A model generated the notes under the pieces. That model worked only from the letters and a program-made list of their open reading frames with translations, was not told the origin of the DNA and did not search any database. This document shows positions 27,992-36,429 of a stretch of 64,000 nucleotides of DNA, one piece after another. The translations under genes and the position numbers were made by a program. Positions within the stretch are counted from its first letter, which is position 1. Each line of letters begins with the position of its first letter. Source of the stretch: Pseudomonas fluvialis (GTDB lineage: Bacteria; Pseudomonadota; Gammaproteobacteria; Pseudomonadales; Pseudomonadaceae); contig NZ_JACHLL010000003.1 of NCBI RefSeq assembly GCF_014207935.1, forward strand, positions 384,265 through 448,264, in the 5' to 3' direction.

Positions 27992-30874
27992 ATGCATACC
28001 GAGAGCAACGTCGAGAACCAGCAGGCCACCGTGCGGCCGAGCGCCGAATCCACCCAGGATCTGGCCGCTACCGCCCCGGGCCAGCTGCGCGTGATCAAGC
28101 GCAACGGCACTGTCGTTCCCTACACCGACGACAAGATCACCGTGGCCATCACCAAGGCGTTCCTCGCCGTTGAAGGCGGCACTGCTGCCGCTTCCTCGCG
28201 TATCCATGACACCGTGGCGCGTCTGACCGAACAGGTGACCGCCACCTTCAAGCGCCGCATGCCGTCCGGCGGCACCATCCACATCGAGGAAATCCAGGAC
28301 CAGGTCGAACTGGCCCTGATGCGTGCCGGCGAGCAGAAAGTTGCCCGCGACTACGTGATCTACCGCGAATCCCGTGCCCAGGCGCGCAAGAAAGGCGCCG
28401 CCGATGTGGCCCAGCCGCACCCGAGCATCCGCATCACCGCTGCCGACGGCAGCCTGGTCGCCCTCGACATGGGCCGCCTGCAGACCATCATCCGCGAAGC
28501 CTGCGAAGGCCTGGCCGAAGTCGATGGCTCGCTGATCGAAAGCGAGACCCTGAAGAACCTGTACGACGGCGTCGCCGAGAAGGACGTCAACACCGCCCTG
28601 GTGATGACCGCCCGCACCCTGGTCGAGCGCGAGCCGAACTACTCCTACGTCACCGCGCGCCTGCTGATGGACAACATCCGTGCCGAAGCCCTGGGCTTCC
28701 TCGGCATTGCCCAGAGCGCCACCCACCACGAAATGGCCGACCTGTACGCCAAGGCCCTGCCGGCCTACGTGGACAAGGGCGTGGAATTCGAACTGCTCGA
28801 TCCCAAGCTCAAGGGCTACGACCTGGCCAAACTGGGCGCCGCGCTGAACCACGAGCGCGACCAGCAGTTCACCTACCTGGGCCTGCAGACCCTGTTCGAC
28901 CGCTACTTCATCCACAAGGACGGCATCCGTTTCGAACTGCCGCAGGTGTTCTTCATGCGCGTGGCCATGGGCCTGGCCATCGAAGAGCCGAAGAACCGCG
29001 AAGAGCGCGCCATCGAGTTCTACAACCTGTTGTCGTCCTTCGACTACATGGCCTCGACCCCGACCCTGTTCAACGCCGGTACCCTGCGCCCGCAGCTGTC
29101 CTCGTGCTACCTGACCACCGTGCCGGATGACCTGTCGGGCATCTACAACGCCATCCACGACAACGCCATGCTGTCGAAATTCGCCGGCGGTCTGGGCAAC
29201 GACTGGACCCCGGTGCGCGCACTGGGCGCCTACATCAAAGGCACCAACGGCAAGAGCCAGGGCGTTGTGCCCTTCCTCAAGGTGGTCAACGACACCGCCG
29301 TTGCGGTCAACCAGGGCGGCAAGCGCAAGGGCGCTGTCTGTGCCTACCTGGAAACCTGGCACATGGACATCGAAGAGTTCATCGAGCTGCGCAAGAACAC
29401 CGGTGACGACCGTCGCCGTACCCATGACATGAACACCGCGAACTGGATTCCGGACCTGTTCATGAAGCGCGTGTTCGACGACGGCCAGTGGACCCTGTTC
29501 AGCCCGTCCGAAGTGCCGGACCTGCACGACCTCACCGGCCGCGCCTTCGAAGAGCGCTACGAGTACTACGAAGCCATGGCCGGCTACGGCAAGATCAAGC
29601 TGTTCAAGACCATCGCCGCCAAGGACCTGTGGCGCAAGATGCTCTCCATGCTGTTCGAAACCGGCCACCCGTGGCTGACCTTCAAAGACCCGTGCAACCT
29701 GCGCAGCCCGCAGCAGCACGTGGGCGTGGTACACAGCTCCAACCTGTGCACCGAGATCACCCTGAACACCAACCAGGACGAGATCGCCGTCTGCAACCTG
29801 GGCTCGATCAACCTGGTCAACCACATCGTCGACGGCAAGCTGGACACCGAGAAACTCGGCCGCACCGTGAAGACCGCTGTGCGCATGCTCGATAACGTTA
29901 TCGACATCAACTACTACTCGGTTCCGCAGGCACGCAACTCCAACCTCAAGCACCGTCCGGTCGGCCTCGGCCTGATGGGCTTCCAGGACGCCCTGTACCT
30001 GCAGCACATCGCCTACGGCTCCGACGCGGCCATCGAGTTCGCCGACAAGTCGATGGAAGCGATCAGCTACTACGCGATCCAGGCTTCCTGTGACCTGGCC
30101 GAAGAGCGCGGCAGCTACAGCACCTTCGAGGGCTCGCTGTGGAGCCAGGGCATCCTGCCGCTGGACTCGCAGCAGATCCTCATCGAGCAGCGCGGCCAGA
30201 AGTACATCGACGTCGACCTGAACGAGACCCTGGACTGGGCCCCGATCCGCGAGCGCGTGAAGAAAGGCATCCGCAACTCGAACATCATGGCCATCGCGCC
30301 GACCGCGACCATCTCCAACATCATTGGCGTGTCGCAGTCCATCGAGCCGACCTATCAGAACCTGTACGTGAAGTCGAACCTGTCCGGCGAGTTCACCGTG
30401 ATCAACCCCTACCTGGTCCACGACCTCAAGGCCCGTGGCCTGTGGGACTCGGTGATGGTCAACGACCTCAAGTACTACGACGGTTCCGTGCAGCAGATCG
30501 AGCGCATCCCGCAGGACCTGAAGGACCTGTACGCCACCGCGTTCGAAGTGGAAACCAAGTGGATCGTCGACGCCGCCAGCCGCCGCCAGAAGTGGATCGA
30601 CCAGGCTCAGTCTCTGAACCTCTACATCGCCGGCGCCTCGGGCAAGAAGCTGGACGTGACCTACCGCATGGCCTGGTACCGTGGTCTGAAAACCACCTAT
30701 TACCTCCGTGCCCTGGCCGCCACCAGCACCGAAAAATCCACCATCAACACCGGCAAGCTCAACGCCGTGTCCAGTGGTGCGATTGACGAGGGCAGCTTTG
30801 CCGCCCCGGCCGGTCCGGCTCCGGTGCCGAAAGCGTGCTCCATCGATAACCCCGACTGCGAAGCTTGCCAGTGA
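27992..30874 (+). CDS. nrdA: Class Ia ribonucleoside-diphosphate reductase alpha subunit NrdA
   Basis: Reduces ribonucleoside diphosphates to deoxyribonucleotides with NrdB. 960 residues from the ATG at 27992, which has GGAGA 5 bases upstream; the ATG at 27980 is in frame but lacks a site. Two ATP-cone-like allosteric domains precede the barrel: one from VIKRNGTVVPYTDDKI and one from SIRITAADGSLVALDMGRL. Active-site elements include LSSCYLTTV, the thiyl-radical region NLCTEITLNT and AVCNLGSINL, and the C-terminal redox cysteines in CSIDNPDCEAC. A second ATP-cone is known for P. aeruginosa NrdA. nrdB follows after 391 bp. Confidence 0.97.
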   Translation: MHTESNVENQQATVRPSAESTQDLAATAPGQLRVIKRNGTVVPYTDDKITVAITKAFLAVEGGTAAASSRIHDTVARLTEQVTATFKRRMPSGGTIHIEEIQDQVELALMRAGEQKVARDYVIYRESRAQARKKGAADVAQPHPSIRITAADGSLVALDMGRLQTIIREACEGLAEVDGSLIESETLKNLYDGVAEKDVNTALVMTARTLVEREPNYSYVTARLLMDNIRAEALGFLGIAQSATHHEMADLYAKALPAYVDKGVEFELLDPKLKGYDLAKLGAALNHERDQQFTYLGLQTLFDRYFIHKDGIRFELPQVFFMRVAMGLAIEEPKNREERAIEFYNLLSSFDYMASTPTLFNAGTLRPQLSSCYLTTVPDDLSGIYNAIHDNAMLSKFAGGLGNDWTPVRALGAYIKGTNGKSQGVVPFLKVVNDTAVAVNQGGKRKGAVCAYLETWHMDIEEFIELRKNTGDDRRRTHDMNTANWIPDLFMKRVFDDGQWTLFSPSEVPDLHDLTGRAFEERYEYYEAMAGYGKIKLFKTIAAKDLWRKMLSMLFETGHPWLTFKDPCNLRSPQQHVGVVHSSNLCTEITLNTNQDEIAVCNLGSINLVNHIVDGKLDTEKLGRTVKTAVRMLDNVIDINYYSVPQARNSNLKHRPVGLGLMGFQDALYLQHIAYGSDAAIEFADKSMEAISYYAIQASCDLAEERGSYSTFEGSLWSQGILPLDSQQILIEQRGQKYIDVDLNETLDWAPIRERVKKGIRNSNIMAIAPTATISNIIGVSQSIEPTYQNLYVKSNLSGEFTVINPYLVHDLKARGLWDSVMVNDLKYYDGSVQQIERIPQDLKDLYATAFEVETKWIVDAASRRQKWIDQAQSLNLYIAGASGKKLDVTYRMAWYRGLKTTYYLRALAATSTEKSTINTGKLNAVSSGAIDEGSFAAPAGPAPVPKACSIDNPDCEACQ

Positions 30875-31265
30875 TGGGAGACGCACGTATCTGAGCAGCC
30901 CCCGCGTTGTTGCCGGGCTGGTCCGCCCCCATCGCGTACATCAGTACGCTCAGGGGCTCGAACCTACCCGGCGCCTAGCGGGAACTCGCCCAGCTACGCG
31001 CTCGCACCGAGTGGTCTGTTGGTAAAAGCCACAAGCAACTCGGCTTGATTGTTTCCCTCTCCCCACGGGGAGAGGGTCAGGGTGAGGGGGCTCTGCCCTC
31101 CCCCACGAATACTGCCCTCGCCCGCCCTGCGGGCCGGGGTACCACCGGTCCGGTGGAACGGCTTTACCCCTTGCGCGCTGTACGCAACGGAACACAATTA
31201 GAAACTGGATATCCATACAGGCCGGAAACGCTTGCCGGCCCGCTCGATCAAGCAGGAGATTGACC
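30875..31265 (+). other. 391-bp nrdA-nrdB spacer containing a REP-like hairpin
   Basis: No gene is supported here. The spacer holds a REP-like hairpin at 31055-31076 and GC-rich low-complexity sequence on both sides. In many bacteria nrdA and nrdB are separated by far less. An AGGAG site for nrdB is at 31254-31258. Confidence 0.6.
31055..31076. repeat. REP-like palindrome (CCCTCTCCCC type)
   Basis: CCCTCTCCCC (31055-31064) is complementary to GGGGAGAGGG (31067-31076) with 2 bases between, followed by TCAGGGTGAGGGGG. The same unit occurs twice at 34010-34093, which marks it as a dispersed repeat. Confidence 0.75.
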
Positions 31266-32516
31266 ATGCTGAGCTGGGACGAATTTGACAAAGAAGACGC
31301 TGGCGACGCGCTTGCCGCTGCCAAACCGGCCGCGCCGGTGATCGAGGCCAGCCTCGACAAGCTCGACAACGAAGCCGCCGGCTCCGTGGAAGAAGCACGC
31401 GCCATCAACGCCAGCGACTCCGCGGCCGTGGCCCGCGCCAAGGCCTCGCTGAACGAACTGGACATCCAGGAAGGCCTGGACGAACTGGAAGGCGCCAGCG
31501 CCCGCGTGCACGTCGGCGACAAGCAGATGATCAACGCCCGCGCCGACCTCAACCAGCTCGTACCCTTCAAGTACGACTGGGCCTGGCAGAAGTATCTGGA
31601 TGGTTGCGCCAACCACTGGATGCCGCAGGAAGTGAACATGAACGCCGACATTGCTCTGTGGAAGAGCAAGGACGGCCTGTCCGAAGACGAGCGCCGCATC
31701 GTCAAGCGCAACCTCGGCTTCTTCTCCACCGCCGACAGCCTGGTCGCCAACAACCTGGTGCTGGCCGTGTACCGCCTGATCACCAACCCCGAGTGCCGCC
31801 AGTACATCCTGCGTCAGGCCTTCGAGGAAGCGATCCACACCCACGCCTACCAGTACTGCATCGAATCCCTGGCCATGGATGAAGGCGAGATCTTCAACAT
31901 GTACCACGAGATTCCGAGCGTCGCGAAGAAAGCGAGCTGGGGCCTGAAGTACACCCGCTCGATCTCCGACCCGACCTTCACCACCGGCACCGTGGAGACC
32001 GACAAGGAACTGCTGCGCAACCTGATCGCCTACTACTGCGTACTGGAAGGCATCTTCTTCTACTGCGGCTTCACCCAGATCCTCTCCATGGGTCGCCGCA
32101 ACAAGATGACCGGCGTGGCCGAGCAGTTCCAGTACATCCTGCGTGACGAGTCCATGCACCTGAACTTCGGCATCGACGTGATCAACCAGATCAAGATCGA
32201 GAACCCGCACCTGTGGGATGCCCAGATGAAGGACGAGGCCACGCAGATGATTCTGCAGGGCACTCAGCTGGAGATCGAATACGCGCGAGACACCATGCCG
32301 CGCGGCGTGCTGGGCATGAACGCGGCGATGATGGAGGACTACCTGAAGTTCATCGCCAACCGTCGTCTGACCCAGATCGGTCTGAAAGAAGAGTACCCAG
32401 GTACTACCAACCCGTTCCCGTGGATGAGCGAGATCATGGACCTGAAGAAGGAGAAGAACTTCTTCGAGACCCGAGTGATCGAGTATCAGACCGGTGGGGC
32501 GCTGAGCTGGGATTGA
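31266..32516 (+). CDS. nrdB: Class Ia ribonucleoside-diphosphate reductase beta subunit NrdB
   Basis: Diiron, tyrosyl-radical subunit that generates the radical used by NrdA. 416 residues from the ATG at 31266, with AGGAG 7 bases upstream. Iron-ligand helices are visible: [37 protein letters not shown] and [11 protein letters not shown]. An acidic Ala-rich N-terminal extension of about 90 residues precedes the catalytic core ([13 protein letters not shown]). The C-terminal tail, QTGGALSWD, is the part expected to bind NrdA. Confidence 0.97.
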   Translation: MLSWDEFDKEDAGDALAAAKPAAPVIEASLDKLDNEAAGSVEEARAINASDSAAVARAKASLNELDIQEGLDELEGASARVHVGDKQMINARADLNQLVPFKYDWAWQKYLDGCANHWMPQEVNMNADIALWKSKDGLSEDERRIVKRNLGFFSTADSLVANNLVLAVYRLITNPECRQYILRQAFEEAIHTHAYQYCIESLAMDEGEIFNMYHEIPSVAKKASWGLKYTRSISDPTFTTGTVETDKELLRNLIAYYCVLEGIFFYCGFTQILSMGRRNKMTGVAEQFQYILRDESMHLNFGIDVINQIKIENPHLWDAQMKDEATQMILQGTQLEIEYARDTMPRGVLGMNAAMMEDYLKFIANRRLTQIGLKEEYPGTTNPFPWMSEIMDLKKEKNFFETRVIEYQTGGALSWD

Positions 32517-32599
32517 GTTTGGGTCAAGTCCATTAGGCAATACATAAGAAACGCTTTACCTGAAATGGAAGTTTGGGGCAGCGATTAGAAAGACTAAAA

Positions 32600-32625
32600 G
32601 CCCCGCCTTGCGCGGGGTTTTTTAT
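32600..32625 (+). terminator. nrdB terminator
   Basis: CCCCGC (32601-32606) pairs with GCGGGG (32612-32617) across a CTTGC loop and is followed by TTTTTTAT. A classical intrinsic terminator 85 bp after nrdB. Confidence 0.9.
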
Positions 32626-32643
32626 TTATAACGGAGAATTACA

Positions 32644-33663
32644 ATGCCCATCGGAACAGAAGAAGCATATAACGAGTCACGCTCCGCACTGGAAAGAATC
32701 CAGAATTTTGATATTAACTCACTTCCCAGAGAAAATGATCTGGGCACACAGCTGAATTTCAAAAATGCAATCCCGCCAGCTCAAGCACTAATTGATCTCT
32801 ACAGAAGACTATCCCTCCAAGCACTAGAAGACTTCCCAGACAACATACTTACAACAATTCGCGACCACGCAAACTCCACATACAATCTATTCGATCAAAT
32901 CAACAAATTTGATGTAGCCCAAAATAATCCACAACAAATCAGACAAAGCATTATTGATCAACTAAAAAACGCCTACCCAAACACATTTCAAGCACTGCAC
33001 CCATACATTTCATATTCACTACATCGATCAGCTGACTTTCAACGACTAGATACTCAGGCGCGCGCCACCCTTCAAGCGGTAGAAGACAAGGCCAATGAGT
33101 TCTCTGAGCGAATGTCCTCCCAAGAAACAGAGGCAAACCGAATTCTTGGAGAAATTAGAAAAGTAGCTGCAGAAGAAGGTGTAACGCAGCAAGCAGCTCA
33201 CTTCCGCGCAGAGTCTGACCTCCATGACTCAAAAGCAGAAGAGTGGAGAAAGAAAACTGTACAAATAGCCATCCTGCTCGGGATATTTGCTATTGCAAGC
33301 ATGTTTATCCACAAGATCCCTTTTCTAAGACCAGAAACAATCTACGACAACATACAGCTATCGATTAGCAAAATATTAATATTCGGCGTAATAACATACA
33401 TGCTTTTCCTATCCGCAAGAAATTTCCTAAACCATCGACACAATGCAATTGTAAACAAACACAGACAGAACGCATTAATGACACATAGAGCACTAGTTGA
33501 TGGCTCAACTGACGGAGGTGCTCGAGATGCAATCATGGTTCAAGCAGCAAGCTGCATATTTGCCCCACAGCCAACCGGCTATACACAAAGCAGCGACAAC
33601 GACGTCTCCACTCCAAGGTCCGTCGTAGAAATACTTTCAAAGCAAATCTCGCCAAACACCTAG
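32644..33663 (+). CDS. AT-rich accessory gene: coiled-coil protein with two transmembrane segments
   Basis: 339 residues from the ATG at 32644 with GGAG upstream. I do not recognise the family. The first 205 residues are hydrophilic and helical, with a likely coiled coil (ERMSSQETEANRILGEIRKV). Two hydrophobic segments follow, IAILLGIFAIASMF near 216-229 and ILIFGVITYMLFLS near 248-261, and then a basic stretch (NHRHNAIVNKHRQNAL). The C-terminal part RDAIMVQAASCIFAPQPTGY looks like a conserved motif. Base composition is obviously poorer in G+C than every neighbour (many AAA, AAT, ATA codons), a strong sign of horizontal transfer. It stands alone beside repeat elements. A role in defence or membrane signalling is possible but unsupported. 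Confidence 0.85.
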   Translation: MPIGTEEAYNESRSALERIQNFDINSLPRENDLGTQLNFKNAIPPAQALIDLYRRLSLQALEDFPDNILTTIRDHANSTYNLFDQINKFDVAQNNPQQIRQSIIDQLKNAYPNTFQALHPYISYSLHRSADFQRLDTQARATLQAVEDKANEFSERMSSQETEANRILGEIRKVAAEEGVTQQAAHFRAESDLHDSKAEEWRKKTVQIAILLGIFAIASMFIHKIPFLRPETIYDNIQLSISKILIFGVITYMLFLSARNFLNHRHNAIVNKHRQNALMTHRALVDGSTDGGARDAIMVQAASCIFAPQPTGYTQSSDNDVSTPRSVVEILSKQISPNT

Positions 33664-33726
33664 AAAACTAGAGGGCAGGTGCAGATTTATTTTCTGAACT
33701 GCTGTGCAGACCAGCTTTTCCCTTTT

Positions 33727-33945
33727 CGCCCTAACGGCGAGTCACTTTCTCTTGCGTGCCCAAGAGAAAGTAACCAAAGAGAAAGGCACCCCGACATCCG
33801 GGTTTCGCTGCGCGAAACTCCCCTCCCTCCGGTGCCGCTCCGGGGGCCGGCATACACGGGCCATCCTTGGCCCGTTATGCCTCTCGCGGCCATCCGGGCC
33901 GCTCGTCCCCCTGCGCAACACCTCCACTCGGCCTCCTGACGGGGA
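33727..33945 (+). repeat. Structured repeat element, copy 1
   Basis: A chain of hairpins: CGCC/GGCG (33727-33739); ACTTTCTCTTG/CAAGAGAAAGT (33744-33771); a linker CCCCGACATCCG (33789-33800); GTTTCGC-TGC-GCGAAAC (33802-33818); GGCATA-c-ACGGGCCA paired with TGGCCCGT-TATGCC (33849-33881); GCGGCC/GGCCGC (33886-33902); then CGGCCTCCTGACGGGG. Every element recurs in copy 2 on the opposite strand with paired base changes. It may be a structured RNA or a folded DNA repeat. Confidence 0.75.
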
Positions 33946-33967
33946 CTCGGGCTCCGAGTTGCCTGAT

Positions 33968-34000
33968 GGTTTTGTTGGTTTTGTTGGTTTTGTTGTTTTG
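33968..34000 (+). repeat. Short tandem repeat, GGTTTTGTT type
   Basis: Three consecutive copies of GGTTTTGTT and a degenerate fourth, lying between structured repeat copy 1 and the REP pair. Low-complexity sequence with no evident function. Confidence 0.7.
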
Positions 34001-34009
34001 CCTTTCTCT

Positions 34010-34093
34010 CCCTCTCCCCGTCGGGGAGAGGGTTGGGGTGAGGGGCTGACCGGCACCACCCTCACCCTGCCCTCTCCCGCCAGCGGGAGAGGG
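34010..34093. repeat. Pair of inverted REP-like palindromes
   Basis: CCCTCTCCCCG/CGGGGAGAGGG (34010-34032) and CCCTCTCCCGC/GCGGGAGAGGG (34070-34093) flank a central stretch in which GGGGTGAGGGG faces CACCCTCACCC, so the two units are in opposite orientation, as in BIME-type REP clusters. The same unit is present singly at 31055-31076. Confidence 0.8.
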
Positions 34094-34127
34094 ATTCAGA
34101 CAACGAGCCTTCAGGCGGCGCCAAACG

Positions 34128-34340
34128 CCCCCTTCAGGAGGCCGAACGGAATCGTTGTGGAAGGGAGCGAGCCGCATGGAGGCGGCGAGAGGCGTAAAGG
34201 GCCAGGACGGCCCTTGTACGCCGGCCCCTGGAGCAATGATGGAGTGAGGGAACCTCGCCGCAGGCGAGGTCGGATGTCGGGGGCTAGACCTTTTGGTTCC
34301 TTTTGGGGCAATGCCAAAAGGAACCCGCCCAGCAGGGCGG
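34128..34340 (-). repeat. Structured repeat element, copy 2 (inverted)
   Basis: Read on the - strand it repeats copy 1 element for element: CCGCCC/GGGCGG (34325-34340); a 12-bp stem GGTTCCTTTTGG/CCAAAAGGAACC (34295-34325); the same linker CCCCGACATCCG; ACCTCGCC-TGC-GGCGAGGT (34252-34270); GGCGTA-c-AAGGGCC with GGCCCTT-TACGCC (34191-34222); GCCGC/GCGGC (34171-34186); and CGGCCTCCTGAAGGGG. The loop TGC, the bulged C and the linker are identical to copy 1 while stems differ in compensating ways. Confidence 0.75.
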
Positions 34341-34645
34341 AACCACTGCCTCAGCAAGTTCGATAATCAGCAGCGGCACATGTAATAGCCAACGGGGCAG
34401 CCCCATGCCTAAGCCAGCTGAACAACCAGCAGCGGCGCATGACCCCATCCAATCCCCCCAAACAGCATTCGGCAAAACCGAACGGCACCTTCATTTTTTA
34501 CTAGTTCTGCGGTGCCTGCCGGCTCTGTATAAAAACGCCAAAGCCCCAGATCACCTCCATACCGGCACGCCACAACCCGCGCCATGGCAAAGATCGAACT
34601 ACTCCCGGGGCATAGCGTTTTCTAACAACAACAAAAGGTAATGCT

Positions 34646-35386
34646 ATGAAAAACGTCCTGAAAGTCGGACTGACCAGCCTGTTGCTGGCCCCCTGGGGTG
34701 CAAGCCAGGCCGTGCAGTTGAATGAAGACTTCAGCCTCTACCTCACCGCCAGCGCACTGAGCGACTACCGCCTGTTCGGTGTCTCGCAGACCAAGGAAAA
34801 CCCCGCCGTTCAAGGCCAGGCCACACTGTTCCACAGCAGCGGACTGTATGCCGGTGGCTGGATTTCCAACGTCGACTTCGAAGACGGCGACTATGGCGTC
34901 CCGGCCAATGAAGCCGGCACCGAGCAACGCGCCTATGTGGGCTACCTGCACACCTTCAACGAAGACCTCAAGCTGAACGTCGGCTACATCCAGTACATGT
35001 ACCCGGGTCAGAGCAGCGCCAACTACAGCGAACGCTACGCCGTGCTGGATGCATACGGTGCCAAGTGGCAGAGCTACTACTCGACCAACGTCTTCGAAGA
35101 AGAAGTGTTCTGGTACAACAGCCTGGGCTACACCTTCGCCCTGCCGCAGGACATCTCGCTGTTCGTCAATTACGGCAACGCCGATTACAAGGACCCGCTG
35201 TTCGACAACTTCAGCGACGACAGCTACAACGACTGGGAAGTCAAAGTCAGCAAGACCATGCTCGGCATGGACTGGTCGCTCAGCTACATCGACACCAACA
35301 TCGATGACGAAGACTGCGCCGGCTTCTGGGGCAAAGACAGCTACTGCAGCGCCACCGCCGTGCTGGGTGTCAGCAAGACCTTCTGA
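34646..35386 (+). CDS. TorF-family putative outer-membrane porin
   Basis: 246 residues from the ATG at 34646, preceded by AAAGGT. A signal peptide (MKNVLKVGLTSLLLAPWGASQA) is followed by alternating beta-strand patterns rich in Tyr and Trp: SLYLTASALSDYRLFGVSQT, YAGGWISNVDFED and YVGYLHTFNEDLKLNVGYIQ. The terminal strand ends in Phe (AVLGVSKTF), as outer-membrane beta-barrels do. The SDYRFRG-like motif near residue 40 is typical of the TorF group. The substrate is unknown. Single gene with a terminator hairpin behind it. Confidence 0.85.
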   Translation: MKNVLKVGLTSLLLAPWGASQAVQLNEDFSLYLTASALSDYRLFGVSQTKENPAVQGQATLFHSSGLYAGGWISNVDFEDGDYGVPANEAGTEQRAYVGYLHTFNEDLKLNVGYIQYMYPGQSSANYSERYAVLDAYGAKWQSYYSTNVFEEEVFWYNSLGYTFALPQDISLFVNYGNADYKDPLFDNFSDDSYNDWEVKVSKTMLGMDWSLSYIDTNIDDEDCAGFWGKDSYCSATAVLGVSKTF

Positions 35387-35433
35387 TCGCGTTATCGCTT
35401 GCTCCTGATCGACGGTCGGCAGGTCCGTCGTTT

Positions 35434-35463
35434 CGGTGAAGCCTCACCCCCGGGGCTTCACCG
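35434..35463 (+). terminator. Terminator-like hairpin after the porin gene
   Basis: CGGTGAAGCC (35434-35443) pairs with GGCTTCACCG (35454-35463), a 10-bp stem with a C-rich loop, followed by CTTTCTCCCC. Position 48 bp after the stop supports a terminator. Confidence 0.65.
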
Positions 35464-35535
35464 CTTTCTCCCCTCTTCTGCCCGCTGACTTCAACAGCCC
35501 CACGCCAGGCTTGCGCTTACACAGGCGGCGCCCGG

Positions 35536-36279
35536 CTAGAGCTTCACGCAGACAAAAATGGCATTCCCCGAAGCCTGATCCCAGGGAATGATCTTCTCGT
35601 AGTCATGCTCGAACACATGCACCTCGAAGTAAGGCCGCAACACCGCCTGCAACTCGGCAAAGCTCACCGCCACCATCGGATGCTCGTCCCGCCAAACCTG
35701 CGTTTCATCGCCCGTGGCCTTTTCAATGCGCAACTGCAATGACTGCCGCTCGCCCACGCCGGGGTAATGCCAGCCGGAACTGAAGGTGAACTGGCTGCCC
35801 TCGTGCTGCACGCTGTGCGTCACCGACAGCGCGTTATCAATCCGCTCCCGGTCCACCGCGTTGAAGCAGAACACGCCCTGGCTGTTCAGCGCCGCATGCA
35901 CGCTGGCCACACAAGCTTTCAGACGCTCGATGCCGGCGCTGTAGTGAATCGAGTACAGAAAGCAGGTAATCAGGTCCAGCGGCTCGGCCACGCTGAACGC
36001 GCACATGTCCTGCAGGGAAAACTGCGCCTCGGGACAGCGAATAGCCGCGAGATCAAGCATCGGCTGGTTGATGTCCAGCCCGCTGCTGGCATAACCCGCG
36101 TCGATGAAGTGACGGATATGCGGGCCGGTGCCACAGGCCATGTCCAGATGACGGGCGCCGCCATTGCCGAACAGCTGCTGCAGGCGGTGAATGCAGTGGC
36201 TCTGCGCCTGGTAGTCGATGTCGGCGCACATCAGGTCGTAGTAACCGGACAGGTCGGTATAAAGGGCGTTGACGGACAT
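35536..36279 (-). CDS. Class I SAM-dependent methyltransferase
   Basis: 247 residues from the ATG at 36277-36279. The nucleotide-binding motif HLDMACGTGPHIRHF (about residues 43-57) is followed by SSGLDINQPMLDLA, the usual acidic second motif, and LITCFLYSIHYS. This is the small-molecule type of methyltransferase; the substrate cannot be deduced. It is divergent from the acetyltransferase gene at 36430. Confidence 0.87.
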   Translation of the reverse strand: MSVNALYTDLSGYYDLMCADIDYQAQSHCIHRLQQLFGNGGARHLDMACGTGPHIRHFIDAGYASSGLDINQPMLDLAAIRCPEAQFSLQDMCAFSVAEPLDLITCFLYSIHYSAGIERLKACVASVHAALNSQGVFCFNAVDRERIDNALSVTHSVQHEGSQFTFSSGWHYPGVGERQSLQLRIEKATGDETQVWRDEHPMVAVSFAELQAVLRPYFEVHVFEHDYEKIIPWDQASGNAIFVCVKL

Positions 36280-36429
36280 GGCGACCTGAAGGTGTTAACC
36301 GGCATGGATGAGGGCGCGCATGATAGCCCAGCCAGACGGCGCCATGGGCCGGGGGGCGGTCGCGCCAGACGGACGTTACAATGGCGCCACGCCGATGCCC
36401 CGTCGAGCATGCCCGGAGCCAGACTCTCG

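Larger units (their letters stand above)
33664..34645. other. Repeat-rich non-coding region
   Basis: About 980 bp with no gene I can support. It contains, in order, structured repeat copy 1 (33727-33945), a TTTTG-type microrepeat (33968-34000), two inverted REP hairpins (34010-34093), structured repeat copy 2 on the opposite strand (34128-34340), and about 300 bp of unique sequence before the porin gene. Open frames here have no ribosome-binding sites or family resemblance. Confidence 0.7.

Noticed and set aside
27803..30886. 1027-codon open frame on the - strand opposite nrdA
   Set aside because: Antisense to nrdA, no ribosome-binding site or recognisable domain; long shadow frames are common in this base composition.
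33704..34366. 220-codon frame and several others across the repeat block
   Set aside because: They run through hairpins whose pairing, not codons, is conserved, and stop or shift between the two copies.
35767..36429. N-terminal extension of the acetyltransferase frame
   Set aside because: This part is antisense to the methyltransferase gene; the GNAT protein starts naturally at 36430.
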